Shown in pieces: positions 4,187 to 11,265 of a DNA stretch of 11,265 nt (positions within the stretch are counted from its first letter, which is position 1; every line of letters starts with the position of its first letter). The notes beneath the pieces were generated by a model. The model was not told the DNA's origin, searched no databases, and saw only the letters and a program-made list of their open reading frames with translations. The position numbers were made by a program, and so were the translations under genes. The DNA lies in the NCBI GenBank assembly GCA_900556715.1, contig USPM01000024.1, positions 1-11,265 of the forward strand. The letters run 5' to 3'. This DNA is from an uncultured Megamonas sp. GTDB taxonomy: Bacteria > Bacillota_C > Negativicutes > Selenomonadales > Selenomonadaceae.

Positions 4187-7078
4187 ATGCAAACACAAGA
4201 TTATTTAGCTCAAGAACTCCAACAAAGTCTTGCTAGCGCTCTTATAGATGATAAAATTAATTCCTTGCCTGATTTACAACCACAGATAATCTATAATGAT
4301 TATAATAGTGGCTCTAATCTATTAGTAGAACTACTTCAAGAATTACAAACTTGTAAACGATTTTATTTTGCCATAGCTTTTATCACTCAAAGTGGTTTAA
4401 TTTGTCTTAAAGAATGTTTAAAACTACTTCAAGAAAAAAACATCACTGGCGATATTTTAACCACTGATTATCTATATTTTAATCAACCAAAAGCTCTACA
4501 AGAACTGCAACAATATCCTAATTTAAATATTCGCATCTATACTAAAGAAAATTTCCATATCAAAGGCTATATCTTTGAACAAAACGATTATTATACTTTA
4601 ATTGTAGGCAGTAATAATTTAACGCAAACAGCCTTAAAAGCAAATAAAGAATGGAGTTTAAAAATAAATTCTTTAACAAATGGTGCTTTAATCAACAATA
4701 CACTATCCCAATTTCAACAAATGTGGCAAGAAGCCCAGCCTTTGACTGATATCTGGCTTAAACAATATGCTACTAAATATCATTCTTTACAAAAATTAAA
4801 AAGAGAATTTGCTGCTGCTCAAGAAAATATCTCTACCAATGATATTACACCCAATAAAATGCAACAGGAAGCATTAAAAGCTTTAGCAAAATTGCAACAA
4901 GATAATAAACATAAAGCATTATTGATATCAGCTACAGGCACAGGAAAAACATATTTAAGTGCCTTTGCTGTCAAAAAAGCCAATCCTAAACGTTTATTAT
5001 TTTTAGCCCATCGCGAACAAATTCTCAAACAAGCTTGTAAAACATTTGCCAAAATAATACCAGATATCCAATATGGTATTTTATCAGCTAACCATAAAGA
5101 TTTTCATAAGCCTTATCTATTTGCTACCATAAATATGCTAAACAAAGAAGAAAATTTAACTCAATTCACACCAACACATTTTGACTATATCATCATTGAT
5201 GAAACTCATCGAGCTGGTGCTAGTAGTTATTTAAAAATCTTAAATTATTTTCAACCACAATTTTTATTAGGTATGACAGCGACACCAGAACGCACAGATG
5301 GTTTTGATATCTACCAATTATTTGACCATAATATAGCTTATGAAATTCGTTTAAATCAAGCTATGCAAGAAAATTTACTTTGCCCATTTCACTACTTTGG
5401 CCTCACTGATATCACAGTTGATGATCAAGAAATCAATGATAATTCAACATTTAATGATTTAACTACAGACGCTCGCGTAACACATATTATCAATCAATCT
5501 CAATATTATGGTTTTAGTGGAGAACGTCTACGCGGTTTAATATTCTGTAGTCAAATAGAAGAAGCTCAAATACTTTCACAAAAATTCAATGAACGCGGAT
5601 TTAATACCATTGCTCTATCAGGTAAAGATAGTCAAGAAACGCGAACTAATGCCATTCATAAATTAGAACAAAAAGAACGCTCTACAGGTCTTGATTATAT
5701 ATTCACTGTAGACATTATGAATGAAGGTATTGATATTCCTGCTATAAATCAAATAATTATGCTCAGACCTACAAAATCAGCCATTATCTTCGTTCAACAA
5801 TTAGGTCGTGGGCTTCGCAAATATCCGCAAAAAGATTATGTAGTAATTCTTGACTTTATCGGCAACTATCAAAATAACTTTATGATACCAATAGCCCTAT
5901 CTGGTGATACTTCTTATAATAAAGATAATATCCGTCATTATATAGCAGAAGGCAATCGCTTCATCTTTGGTTCTTCTACCATTCATTTTGATAAAGTAGC
6001 TCGTCAAAAAATCTATCAAGCCATTGATAGTGCCAAATTAAGCGATACAGCCTTATTAAAAAATGAATATCTACAATTAAAACAAAAATTAGGAAAAATT
6101 CCTTCTATCTTTGATTTTTCCCAGTTTGGTAGTATAGACATTTTAAAATTCCTTGATAAATTTAAAACATATCATAATTTCTTGCAAAAATACGATAAAG
6201 ATTACACAATTAGATTTAATACAATTCAAGAAGAAATTCTTTATTTTATCTCATATCGCTTCGCTAAAGGCAAAAGAATTCATGAACTCATAGCTTTAAA
6301 ATTATTATTAAAAAATACCTCTCATTTATTAATGGATATAAAGCAAATCTTAATTACAAAATACCATCAAGAATTTACTGAGCAAATAAAAGTTTCATTA
6401 ATACGCAATTTAACTAATCTATTTACCATTAGCAATGAGCAAGCTAAATTTAGTAATTGCATTTTCATCAAAGAAAATGATAATGATTACATCATCAGTG
6501 ATATTTTTAAATCAGCTTTACAAGATGAAAAATTCTATTTTCAAATAAATGAAATTCTCGATTTTGCCCTAAAAAGATATCAAAAATACTATCAAAATAA
6601 ATACAAAAATACTAATCTTGTCCTTTATAAAAAATACACTTATGAAGAAGTTTGTTATCTATTAAATTGGCCTCAAAAAATAAATCCTAATGCCATGGCT
6701 GGTTATTTCTATGAAAAGACAACACATACCATGCCAGTGTTTATCAATTATATAGCCCCAGATAAAAAAAGAGTGGATTATACTAATGAATTTTTAAGCA
6801 ATACTTTAATTACAGCCTATTCAAAAAGCAATCGAAAATTAGACTCTAGTGATGCTAAACATATATATAATGCGAATGAAAAACAAAATAAATTATATCT
6901 ATTTGTACGCAAACCTAGTGAAGATAAAGAAGCTAAAGAATTTTATTTTTTAGGTGAAATCATAGCCCAAGGCAATCCAGAATTTGCACCTAAATATAAT
7001 GGTTTTAAAATTCTCTATAAGTTAGATACACCTGTTAGAGCAGATATTTTCGATTATCTTACAACAGTAACCGTTTAA
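4187..7078 (+). CDS. PLD-nuclease/SF2 helicase/DUF3427 fusion protein
   Basis: A cytoplasmic multidomain protein of 963 aa. Residues about 30-185 resemble a phospholipase D-type nuclease domain with a single catalytic motif: H124-x-K126, then E131 where HKD proteins have Asp, then GSNNLT (141-146) and NKEW (153-156). Residues about 222-560 form an SF2 DEAD/ResIII helicase: motif I SATGTGKT (248-255), Ia LFLAHREQ, II DETH (338-341), III GMTATPERTDG (362-372), IV LIFCSQ, V DIMNEGIDIPAINQ, and VI QQLGRGLRK (537-545). The C-terminal part, clearest from YTYEEVCYLLNWP at about 819 to the end, matches the DUF3427 type. All helicase motifs are intact, so ATP-driven DNA translocation or unwinding is expected. 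GAGGT (4176-4180) lies 6 bases before the ATG. A defence or repair role is inference. It sits between two terminators as a single-gene unit. Confidence 0.87.
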   Translation: MQTQDYLAQELQQSLASALIDDKINSLPDLQPQIIYNDYNSGSNLLVELLQELQTCKRFYFAIAFITQSGLICLKECLKLLQEKNITGDILTTDYLYFNQPKALQELQQYPNLNIRIYTKENFHIKGYIFEQNDYYTLIVGSNNLTQTALKANKEWSLKINSLTNGALINNTLSQFQQMWQEAQPLTDIWLKQYATKYHSLQKLKREFAAAQENISTNDITPNKMQQEALKALAKLQQDNKHKALLISATGTGKTYLSAFAVKKANPKRLLFLAHREQILKQACKTFAKIIPDIQYGILSANHKDFHKPYLFATINMLNKEENLTQFTPTHFDYIIIDETHRAGASSYLKILNYFQPQFLLGMTATPERTDGFDIYQLFDHNIAYEIRLNQAMQENLLCPFHYFGLTDITVDDQEINDNSTFNDLTTDARVTHIINQSQYYGFSGERLRGLIFCSQIEEAQILSQKFNERGFNTIALSGKDSQETRTNAIHKLEQKERSTGLDYIFTVDIMNEGIDIPAINQIIMLRPTKSAIIFVQQLGRGLRKYPQKDYVVILDFIGNYQNNFMIPIALSGDTSYNKDNIRHYIAEGNRFIFGSSTIHFDKVARQKIYQAIDSAKLSDTALLKNEYLQLKQKLGKIPSIFDFSQFGSIDILKFLDKFKTYHNFLQKYDKDYTIRFNTIQEEILYFISYRFAKGKRIHELIALKLLLKNTSHLLMDIKQILITKYHQEFTEQIKVSLIRNLTNLFTISNEQAKFSNCIFIKENDNDYIISDIFKSALQDEKFYFQINEILDFALKRYQKYYQNKYKNTNLVLYKKYTYEEVCYLLNWPQKINPNAMAGYFYEKTTHTMPVFINYIAPDKKRVDYTNEFLSNTLITAYSKSNRKLDSSDAKHIYNANEKQNKLYLFVRKPSEDKEAKEFYFLGEIIAQGNPEFAPKYNGFKILYKLDTPVRADIFDYLTTVTV

Positions 7079-7081
7079 AAT

Positions 7082-7142
7082 AAAAAGACATCTATAAAAA
7101 ATGATAAGTTTCATAAACTTCCATTTCCATAGATGTCTTTTT
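7082..7142. terminator. Bidirectional terminator between the helicase gene and sepF
   Basis: AAAAAGACATCTAT (7082-7095) pairs perfectly over 14 bp with 7129-7142. The 33-base loop carries its own hairpin, AAGTTT (7106-7111) with AAACTT (7115-7120). T-rich runs follow on both strands, so one structure can end both converging transcripts. Confidence 0.88.
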
Positions 7143-7628
7143 TTATTTTGTTGGAATAATTTCTTCGATAGATACGCCATTTGGCACATATAATACCATT
7201 TTTGCAGAAATTCTTTTTACAGAACCATCTAATACATAGCAAGCACCATTCATAAAATCGCAAATACGAACTTGTTCACTTTGTTCAATTTTTTCGTAAT
7301 TGATAAGTACAGCTTTAGAAGCTTTTAAAGCATCAGCAGCAATTCTTGTATCATTGAAATTAGTAGGTTCAAATACAAGTACATTCATATTTGGCTGTGT
7401 ATATACTTTTAAACTAGGACGATTATTATCTTCATAATTAGAAGATGCATTGTCTGTAGCTTCAGCTGTATTTGTATAAATAGCAGGGCCATTTGCTACA
7501 CGTGTAACGCTAGGAGCTACTTTTACCACTTTTTGCTGTTTTTCTTGTTTTACATCAGCTTTTGTTTCAACTTCTTCTACTTCTTCAGGAATTAAGAAGT
7601 TTGTAATTTTTGATAAAAAATCAGCCAT
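7143..7628 (-). CDS. sepF: Cell division protein SepF
   Basis: SepF polymerises on the inner face of the membrane and tethers FtsZ to it at the division site. The 161-aa protein begins MADFLSKITNFL, a short amphipathic helix of the kind SepF uses for membrane binding. A charged, low-complexity linker follows (about 14-72). The conserved SepF globular domain is at 73-153, with VLVFEPTNFNDTRIAADAL, KAVLINYEKI, RICDFMNGACYVLDG and MVLYVPNGVSI. The linker is a little acidic near its start (EEVEEVE) and then Lys/Gln-rich. TCACCTC at 7633-7639 is the complement of a GAGGTGA ribosome site, 4 bases before the ATG. In many Firmicutes sepF lies in the ylm cluster near ftsZ and divIVA. Here it stands alone, between the terminator of the helicase gene and that of typA. 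Confidence 0.94.
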   Translation of the reverse strand: MADFLSKITNFLIPEEVEEVETKADVKQEKQQKVVKVAPSVTRVANGPAIYTNTAEATDNASSNYEDNNRPSLKVYTQPNMNVLVFEPTNFNDTRIAADALKASKAVLINYEKIEQSEQVRICDFMNGACYVLDGSVKRISAKMVLYVPNGVSIEEIIPTK

Positions 7629-7648
7629 AATTTCACCTCAAATATTTC

Positions 7649-7654
7649 ATTATA
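7649..7654 (-). promoter_or_regulatory. Weak candidate -10 box for sepF
   Basis: ATTATA on the plus strand reads TATAAT on the minus strand, 21 bases before the sepF ATG. The -35 position at 17-base spacing (7672-7677) reads TTATAT, a poor match. The leader would be only about 13 bases, which is just enough for the ribosome site. Confidence 0.3.
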
Positions 7655-7725
7655 ACTCATAAATACACTTTATATAAAATAAAAATAAATCCATACTAGG
7701 ATAATTCTATATAAAATCAAAAAAT

Positions 7726-7742
7726 CCTGCAAAAACCTGCAA
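7726..7742 (-). repeat. Short direct repeat upstream of sepF
   Basis: The plus strand reads CCTGCAA at 7726-7732 and again at 7736-7742, a 10-base period that puts both on one face of the helix. A further perfect inverted repeat, TTATTTAA (7772-7779) with TTAAATAA (7784-7791), lies nearby. Either might be a protein-binding site. The rest of the gap between sepF and the typA terminator is plain A/T-rich sequence. Confidence 0.3.
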
Positions 7743-7805
7743 TAAATATTATTTTCATAAAATTTATTTGATTATTTAACTACTTAAATAAATCCGTAAA
7801 TATAC

Positions 7806-7837
7806 TAAGAAGCGACATATATAGATGTCGCTTCTTA
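7806..7837 (-). terminator. Probable terminator of typA
   Basis: TAAGAAGCGACAT (7806-7818) pairs perfectly over 13 bp with 7825-7837 across a 6-base loop, 16 bases after the typA stop. The run that follows on the minus strand (AGTATATTT) is only moderately T-rich, so termination may be partial. Confidence 0.7.
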
Positions 7838-7853
7838 AAATATCATCATCAAA

Positions 7854-9668
7854 TTATTTTGCGTTTTTGCGTAAACGTCCACGCTGGGATTTATCAAGAA
7901 TAGTTTTTCTCAAACGAATGCTTTCTGGTGTAACTTCTACCATTTCATCTTTATTGATGAATTCAAGAGCTTGTTCAAGACTTAAAAGACGAGGTGGAGT
8001 TAAGCGAATAGCTTCATCAGAAGAAGAAGAACGCATATTGGAAACATTTTTCTTTTTACATGGATTTACATCCATATCAAGTTCACGAGTATTTTCCCCA
8101 ATAATCATACCTTCATAAACCATTTGGTTTGGAGAAATGAACATTACACCACGATCTTGAAGAGTGTAAATACCATATGGAGTTGTTTCACCTTGTTCAA
8201 ATGCTACTAAGGAACCACGGCTACGACCTGGAATATCACCTTTATATGGAGCATATCCACGGAATACATGGTTCATAATACCATTACCTTTTGTATTAGT
8301 TAAGAATTCAGAACGGAAACCAATGAGGCCACGTGCAGGAATAGTGAATTCAAGACGTAAGTAACCTTTAAGTTCAGTCATATTGGAAAGTTCTGCTTTA
8401 CGAGTACCAAGGGATTCCATAACTGTACCCATGAATTCTTGTGGTACTTCAATAGTTAAGTTTTCAATTGGTTCACAAAGTTGACCATTGATTTCTTTAT
8501 AAATAACTTCTGGTTTACCAATCTGAAGTTCATATCCTTCACGACGCATTGTTTCGATAAGAATAGAAAGATGTAATTCACCACGACCAGAAACTTTAAA
8601 TGTATCAGGGCTATCTGTTTCTTCAACACGTAAGCTTACATTTGTTTCAGTTTCTTTAAATAAACGATCGCGTAAATGACGAGATGTTACAAATTGACCT
8701 TCACGTCCAGCAAATGGGCTAGTATTAACACCAAAAGTCATGGATAATGTAGGTTCATCAATATTGATGCTAGGTAAAGCTTCTGGATTTTCAGCATCAG
8801 CAACAGTATGACCGATACTTGCACTAGGAAGACCAGTAATTGCTACGATTTCACCAAGTTCAGCTTCTTTTACTTCAATACGTTTTAAACCTTGGTAAAC
8901 ATATACTTTACCGATACGTTCTTTAGTTTCACCATCACCACTGATAACTACTACATTTTGACCTTCTTTGATTTTACCACGCATAATACGACCGATAGCT
9001 ACACGACCAACATATTCATCAGAATCAAGTGTAGTTACCATCATTTGAAGAGGGCCATCAACATCTCCCTGTGGAGCTGGAATTTCTTTAATAAGTAAAT
9101 CCATTAATGGTTCTAAGCTATCGCTTTCATCGTCAAGATCAAGTTTAGCAATACCATCACGAGCGATTGCGTATACAACAGGGAAATCAAGCTGATCATC
9201 ATCAGCACCAAGTTCCATGAAAAGTTCTAAAACTTCGTCATAAACGTCATCAATACGCTGGTCAGGACGGTCAATTTTGTTGATAACAACGATAGGTTTT
9301 AAACCTTGTTCTAAAGCTTTACGTAAAACATATTTAGTCTGAGGCATAGGGCCTTCAGAAGCGTCAACCAATAATAAAACGCCATCAACCATGTTGAGTA
9401 CACGTTCAACTTCACCACCGAAATCAGCATGGCCTGGTGTGTCAACAATGTTGATTTTTATATCTTTATACATTACAGCTGTATTTTTAGACAAAATGGT
9501 AATACCGCGTTCACGTTCAATAGCATTAGAGTCCATTACTCGTTCTGCTACCTGTTCGTTAGCACGGAAAATATGGCTTTGTTTAAGCATTGCATCAACA
9601 AGAGTTGTTTTACCGTGGTCAACGTGAGCTATGATAGCGACATTTCTCAATTTGTTATTAGTATACAA
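7854..9668 (-). CDS. typA: Ribosome-associated translational GTPase TypA/BipA
   Basis: TypA is an EF-G/LepA-like GTPase that binds the ribosome and supports 50S assembly and growth under cold and other stress. With a TTG start at 9668 the protein is 604 aa, within the normal range. The GTPase motifs are G1 AHVDHGKT (14-21), G2 RERGITI (52-58), G3 [11 protein letters not shown] (76-86) and G4 NKIDRPDQR (130-138). At G5 the usual SA dipeptide reads IA (YAIARDG, 166-172). Domain II, the EF-G-like domains and the TypA-specific C-terminal domain follow, including [36 protein letters not shown] and a basic tail. It lies downstream of rbgA on the same strand with 139 bases between, has a good promoter of its own and ends in a hairpin. 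Confidence 0.97.
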   Translation of the reverse strand: MYTNNKLRNVAIIAHVDHGKTTLVDAMLKQSHIFRANEQVAERVMDSNAIERERGITILSKNTAVMYKDIKINIVDTPGHADFGGEVERVLNMVDGVLLLVDASEGPMPQTKYVLRKALEQGLKPIVVINKIDRPDQRIDDVYDEVLELFMELGADDDQLDFPVVYAIARDGIAKLDLDDESDSLEPLMDLLIKEIPAPQGDVDGPLQMMVTTLDSDEYVGRVAIGRIMRGKIKEGQNVVVISGDGETKERIGKVYVYQGLKRIEVKEAELGEIVAITGLPSASIGHTVADAENPEALPSINIDEPTLSMTFGVNTSPFAGREGQFVTSRHLRDRLFKETETNVSLRVEETDSPDTFKVSGRGELHLSILIETMRREGYELQIGKPEVIYKEINGQLCEPIENLTIEVPQEFMGTVMESLGTRKAELSNMTELKGYLRLEFTIPARGLIGFRSEFLTNTKGNGIMNHVFRGYAPYKGDIPGRSRGSLVAFEQGETTPYGIYTLQDRGVMFISPNQMVYEGMIIGENTRELDMDVNPCKKKNVSNMRSSSSDEAIRLTPPRLLSLEQALEFINKDEMVEVTPESIRLRKTILDKSQRGRLRKNAK

Positions 9669-9680
9669 AAAAATTCCTCC
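9666..9680 (-). promoter_or_regulatory. Ribosome binding site setting a TTG start for typA
   Basis: CCTCC at 9676-9680 is GGAGG on the minus strand, 7 bases before TTG at 9668-9666. A second in-frame TTG at 9683 lies upstream of and partly in this site and has none of its own. The resulting N-terminus, [19 protein letters not shown], fits the family. Confidence 0.85.
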
Positions 9681-9740
9681 CAATGTATTAATGAAAATTT
9701 TATGTTTACATTATCTAAAAAGATTAAATATCTCTTTACT

Positions 9741-9769
9741 AGTGTAGTATATCAATATCTTTATGTCAA
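9741..9769 (-). promoter_or_regulatory. Sigma-A-type promoter of typA
   Basis: On the minus strand a perfect TTGACA (9769-9764) is followed after 17 bases by TACACT (9746-9741), four of six consensus bases including the key first T, A and last T. Transcription would start near 9734, giving a leader of about 65 bases with no evident riboswitch. Confidence 0.6.
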
Positions 9770-9807
9770 ATTAAATTCCCTAAATAGATAAAAATTTTTC
9801 TTTAAAA

Positions 9808-10689
9808 TTATGGTCTTTCTAAAGATATTTTTCCTAATTTTCCTGCTCTAAAATCCTTAAGCACTGCAATCGCAGTTTTTTCAGTATCTACAATACCGCC
9901 TTTTTGTAAAAATCCACGCTTTTTGCCTACCAAAGCGAATAACGCTTCACTAGTCTGTGGCAATTCATCTATTTTATAGCGTTCTTTAATATTTTTCGCA
10001 TAATCATCTTTTAAACGCCATAATAAAATTTCAGCAGCACGTTCAATATCGTAGACTTCATCACTGATAGCTCCTGTAAAAGCTAAATTTAAGCCCACTT
10101 CTGGATCTTCAAATTTTGGCCATAAAATACCTGGAGTATCAAGTAAATCAAGATTATTTTTTATTTTAATCCACTGTTTTGCACGAGTAACGCCTGGTCT
10201 ATCAGCAGTTTTCAATGAAGCACTGCCAGATAATCTATTTATTAAAGAAGATTTTCCTACATTTGGAATACCTACAATCATTACACGGGCATTACGAGGC
10301 TTTACACCTTTATTAGCGAATTTAGCAGTTTTTGCCTTTGCCAATTCATCTGCTACAGTTACCAATTGACGAATACCTTTACCATCTAAAGAATTTATCT
10401 TTACTACAGCTTTTCCCATAGATGTAAAATATTCTTCCCATTTATTATTGATATTATTATCTGCTAAATCAATTTTATTTAAAGCGATTAAATGCGGTTT
10501 TTTGCCAATTAAATCTTTTAAAATTGGATTTGCACTACTGTTAGGAATACGAGCATCACGAAGCTCAATGACCACATCAACTAATTTTAAATTTTCCACA
10601 ATAATGCGTTTAGCTTTTGCCATATGCCCAGGGAACCAGTTTAACTGTGCAAGTGTGCCTAAATCATCATATTGCATATTATCTTCCAT
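9808..10689 (-). CDS. rbgA: Ribosome biogenesis GTPase RbgA (YlqF)
   Basis: RbgA is a circularly permuted GTPase needed for a late step in 50S subunit maturation. The 293-aa protein carries NWFPGHMAKA (17-26), a family hallmark, then the GTPase motifs in permuted order: G4 NKIDL (71-75), G1 GIPNVGKSS (140-148), G2 PGVT (165-168) and G3 DTPG (184-187). The C-terminal helical domain that contacts 23S rRNA follows from about residue 200, with the late KKRGFLQKGGIVDTEKTA segment. GGAGG (10706-10702) is 12 bases before the ATG, a somewhat long spacing. A second in-frame ATG four codons later would be further still, so the upstream one is preferred. rbgA precedes typA on the same strand and no strong terminator divides them. 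In Bacillus subtilis rbgA neighbours rnhB, which is not seen here. Confidence 0.96.
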   Translation of the reverse strand: MEDNMQYDDLGTLAQLNWFPGHMAKAKRIIVENLKLVDVVIELRDARIPNSSANPILKDLIGKKPHLIALNKIDLADNNINNKWEEYFTSMGKAVVKINSLDGKGIRQLVTVADELAKAKTAKFANKGVKPRNARVMIVGIPNVGKSSLINRLSGSASLKTADRPGVTRAKQWIKIKNNLDLLDTPGILWPKFEDPEVGLNLAFTGAISDEVYDIERAAEILLWRLKDDYAKNIKERYKIDELPQTSEALFALVGKKRGFLQKGGIVDTEKTAIAVLKDFRAGKLGKISLERP

Positions 10690-10719
10690 TAAAATAAAAA
10701 TCCTCCTTACATTAAATAA

Positions 10720-10748
10720 TCTATAACATTTAAATTAATTACCAACAA
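10720..10748 (-). promoter_or_regulatory. Candidate extended -10 promoter of rbgA
   Basis: On the minus strand TGTTATAGA (10728-10720) gives an extended -10 with TG at 10728-10727. At 17 bases upstream TTGTTG (10748-10743) is a weak -35 that overlaps the T-tract of the preceding terminator. The leader would be about 24 bases and just include the ribosome site. Confidence 0.45.
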
Positions 10749-10787
10749 AAAAGGCACTATCTTGTGTCAACTACAAGACAGTGTCTT
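10743..10787 (-). terminator. Intrinsic terminator of the PDZ-domain gene
   Basis: On the minus strand a 15-base stem (10787-10773 with 10765-10751) has one mismatch and one G-U pair around a 7-base loop. It is followed by TTTTTT, which begins at the foot of the stem (10752-10747), then GTTGG. It lies about 50 bases after the stop of the PDZ gene. Confidence 0.85.
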
Positions 10788-10839
10788 ATAAAGAGTATTA
10801 TATACTAATATATATATAAAATCAAAAATTTTTCTTAAT

Positions 10840-11265
10840 TTATTTTAATCCTATAGCATCTATTTTATCTGGAGTCACTTCAATTGTCTTTTCTTCGCCA
10901 TCTTGAACAACTACAAAAGTTGCAGGTTCAGACGAAAACATATCTATCATTAACCCCATATTAAAATCTTCAAAATTATCGACTATAGATTTACCATTGA
11001 TACTGATGAGACAATCACCTGTTTTTATACCTGCTTTTGCTGCTGGAGAATTTTCCGCTACATTTATAATAACTCCATTATCTTTAATTTCACGACTAGA
11101 AGCTATTCCATAAACGTAACTATCAAAAAATACACGTTTCACAGAATTTAATACTGCCTTTAATTCTTTGACATTATCATATTCTTCAATTTCATTAGTG
11201 CCATCAGCATAAATTCTTTCATATTTACTAGAAAGTGTCATTTCTACATTATTGCCTTTTTGCAC
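10840..11265 (-). CDS. PDZ-domain protein, 5' end outside the window
   Basis: Only the last 141 codons are visible. The frame stays open to the window edge, where the first codon is GTG. That may be an internal valine and not a start, so the true length is unknown. A PDZ domain spans about 50-130 of the visible part. Its core, GVIINVAENSPAAKAGIKTGDCLISINGKSI (64-94, broken here for reference only at SPAAKAG and GDCLISINGKSI), has the usual pattern of a carboxylate-binding strand, an AxxAGI turn and a GD-x-hydrophobic strand. Before it lies a polar region with an acidic stretch (DGTNEIEEYDNVKELK). No protease triad, signal peptide or membrane helix is visible in this part. Bacterial PDZ domains often follow a protease or a peptide-binding domain, which might lie upstream. 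It ends at a strong terminator. Confidence 0.7.
   Translation of the reverse strand: MQKGNNVEMTLSSKYERIYADGTNEIEEYDNVKELKAVLNSVKRVFFDSYVYGIASSREIKDNGVIINVAENSPAAKAGIKTGDCLISINGKSIVDNFEDFNMGLMIDMFSSEPATFVVVQDGEEKTIEVTPDKIDAIGLK

Noticed and set aside
4819..5052. Short open frame on the minus strand inside the helicase gene
   Set aside because: It lies antisense to intact helicase motif I and Ia coding sequence, has no ribosome site and resembles no family.
7825..8118. Plus-strand open frame overlapping the typA 3' end and its terminator
   Set aside because: It runs antisense to conserved TypA sequence and begins inside a terminator hairpin. Other plus-strand frames at 8892-9098, 9391-9627, 9429-9791 and 10448-10726 were rejected for the same antisense reason.
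9669..9683. Upstream TTG as the start of typA
   Set aside because: The first codons would consist of the ribosome binding site itself. The TTG at 9668 has ideal spacing and gives the normal family N-terminus.
9684..9807. Riboswitch or leader RNA before typA
   Set aside because: Apart from the promoter the interval is plain A/T-rich sequence with no long stem that I can find.
10765..10770. Perfect TTGACA on the minus strand as the -35 of rbgA
   Set aside because: It lies in the loop and arm of the PDZ gene terminator, and the sequence 17 bases downstream (TGTTGG) is not a -10 box.

Overview
The window is AT-rich DNA from a low-GC Firmicute. RbgA, SepF, strong AGGAGG-type ribosome binding sites, two TTG start codons and Firmicute-type protein sequences all fit. 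My best guess is a member of the Negativicutes such as Megamonas, but that is inference from general likeness and not a database match.

Layout. Bases 1 to 7078 read on the plus strand and 7143 to the end on the minus strand. The two halves meet at a shared bidirectional terminator (about 7082-7142). Plus strand: an RNase HI with an N-terminal hybrid-binding domain (58-648) and tsaD (685-1716) form a short operon. A 470-base gap follows. Next come a TauE/SafE-type membrane permease and a short-chain dehydrogenase in one operon (2187-3637), a small bacterial PH-domain protein with its own terminator (3722-4150), and a large PLD nuclease/SF2 helicase/DUF3427 protein (4187-7078). Minus strand, read from the right: the 3' part of a PDZ-domain protein (its 5' end lies outside the window), its terminator, rbgA, typA and sepF.

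The most interesting part is the 470-base gap at 1717-2186. It is filled by two diverged copies of a composite repeat of about 200 bases, arranged head to head in inverted orientation (copy A 1716-1917 minus, copy B 1974-2172 plus) around a 56-base AT-rich spacer. Each copy has a 147-base core that folds by eye into the same three-way junction: an outer stem, a 5-bp side hairpin, a long inner stem and an apical loop with a conserved TGTTTGARCRAAGYGAGTTT block. A second hairpin with competing pairings follows. The stem sequences differ between the copies while the pairing is kept, which points to selection on structure. I do not recognise the family. It could be a structured RNA, a REP/MITE-like extragenic element, or both.

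How the genes work together. Most are housekeeping genes: RNA-DNA hybrid removal, tRNA t6A synthesis, 50S ribosome assembly (rbgA), a ribosome-associated stress GTPase (typA) and Z-ring anchoring (sepF). rbgA and typA are adjacent, co-directional and both concern the large ribosomal subunit. The permease, dehydrogenase, PH-domain protein and helicase look accessory. The helicase may act in DNA repair or phage defence, but nothing beside it forms a recognisable defence operon.
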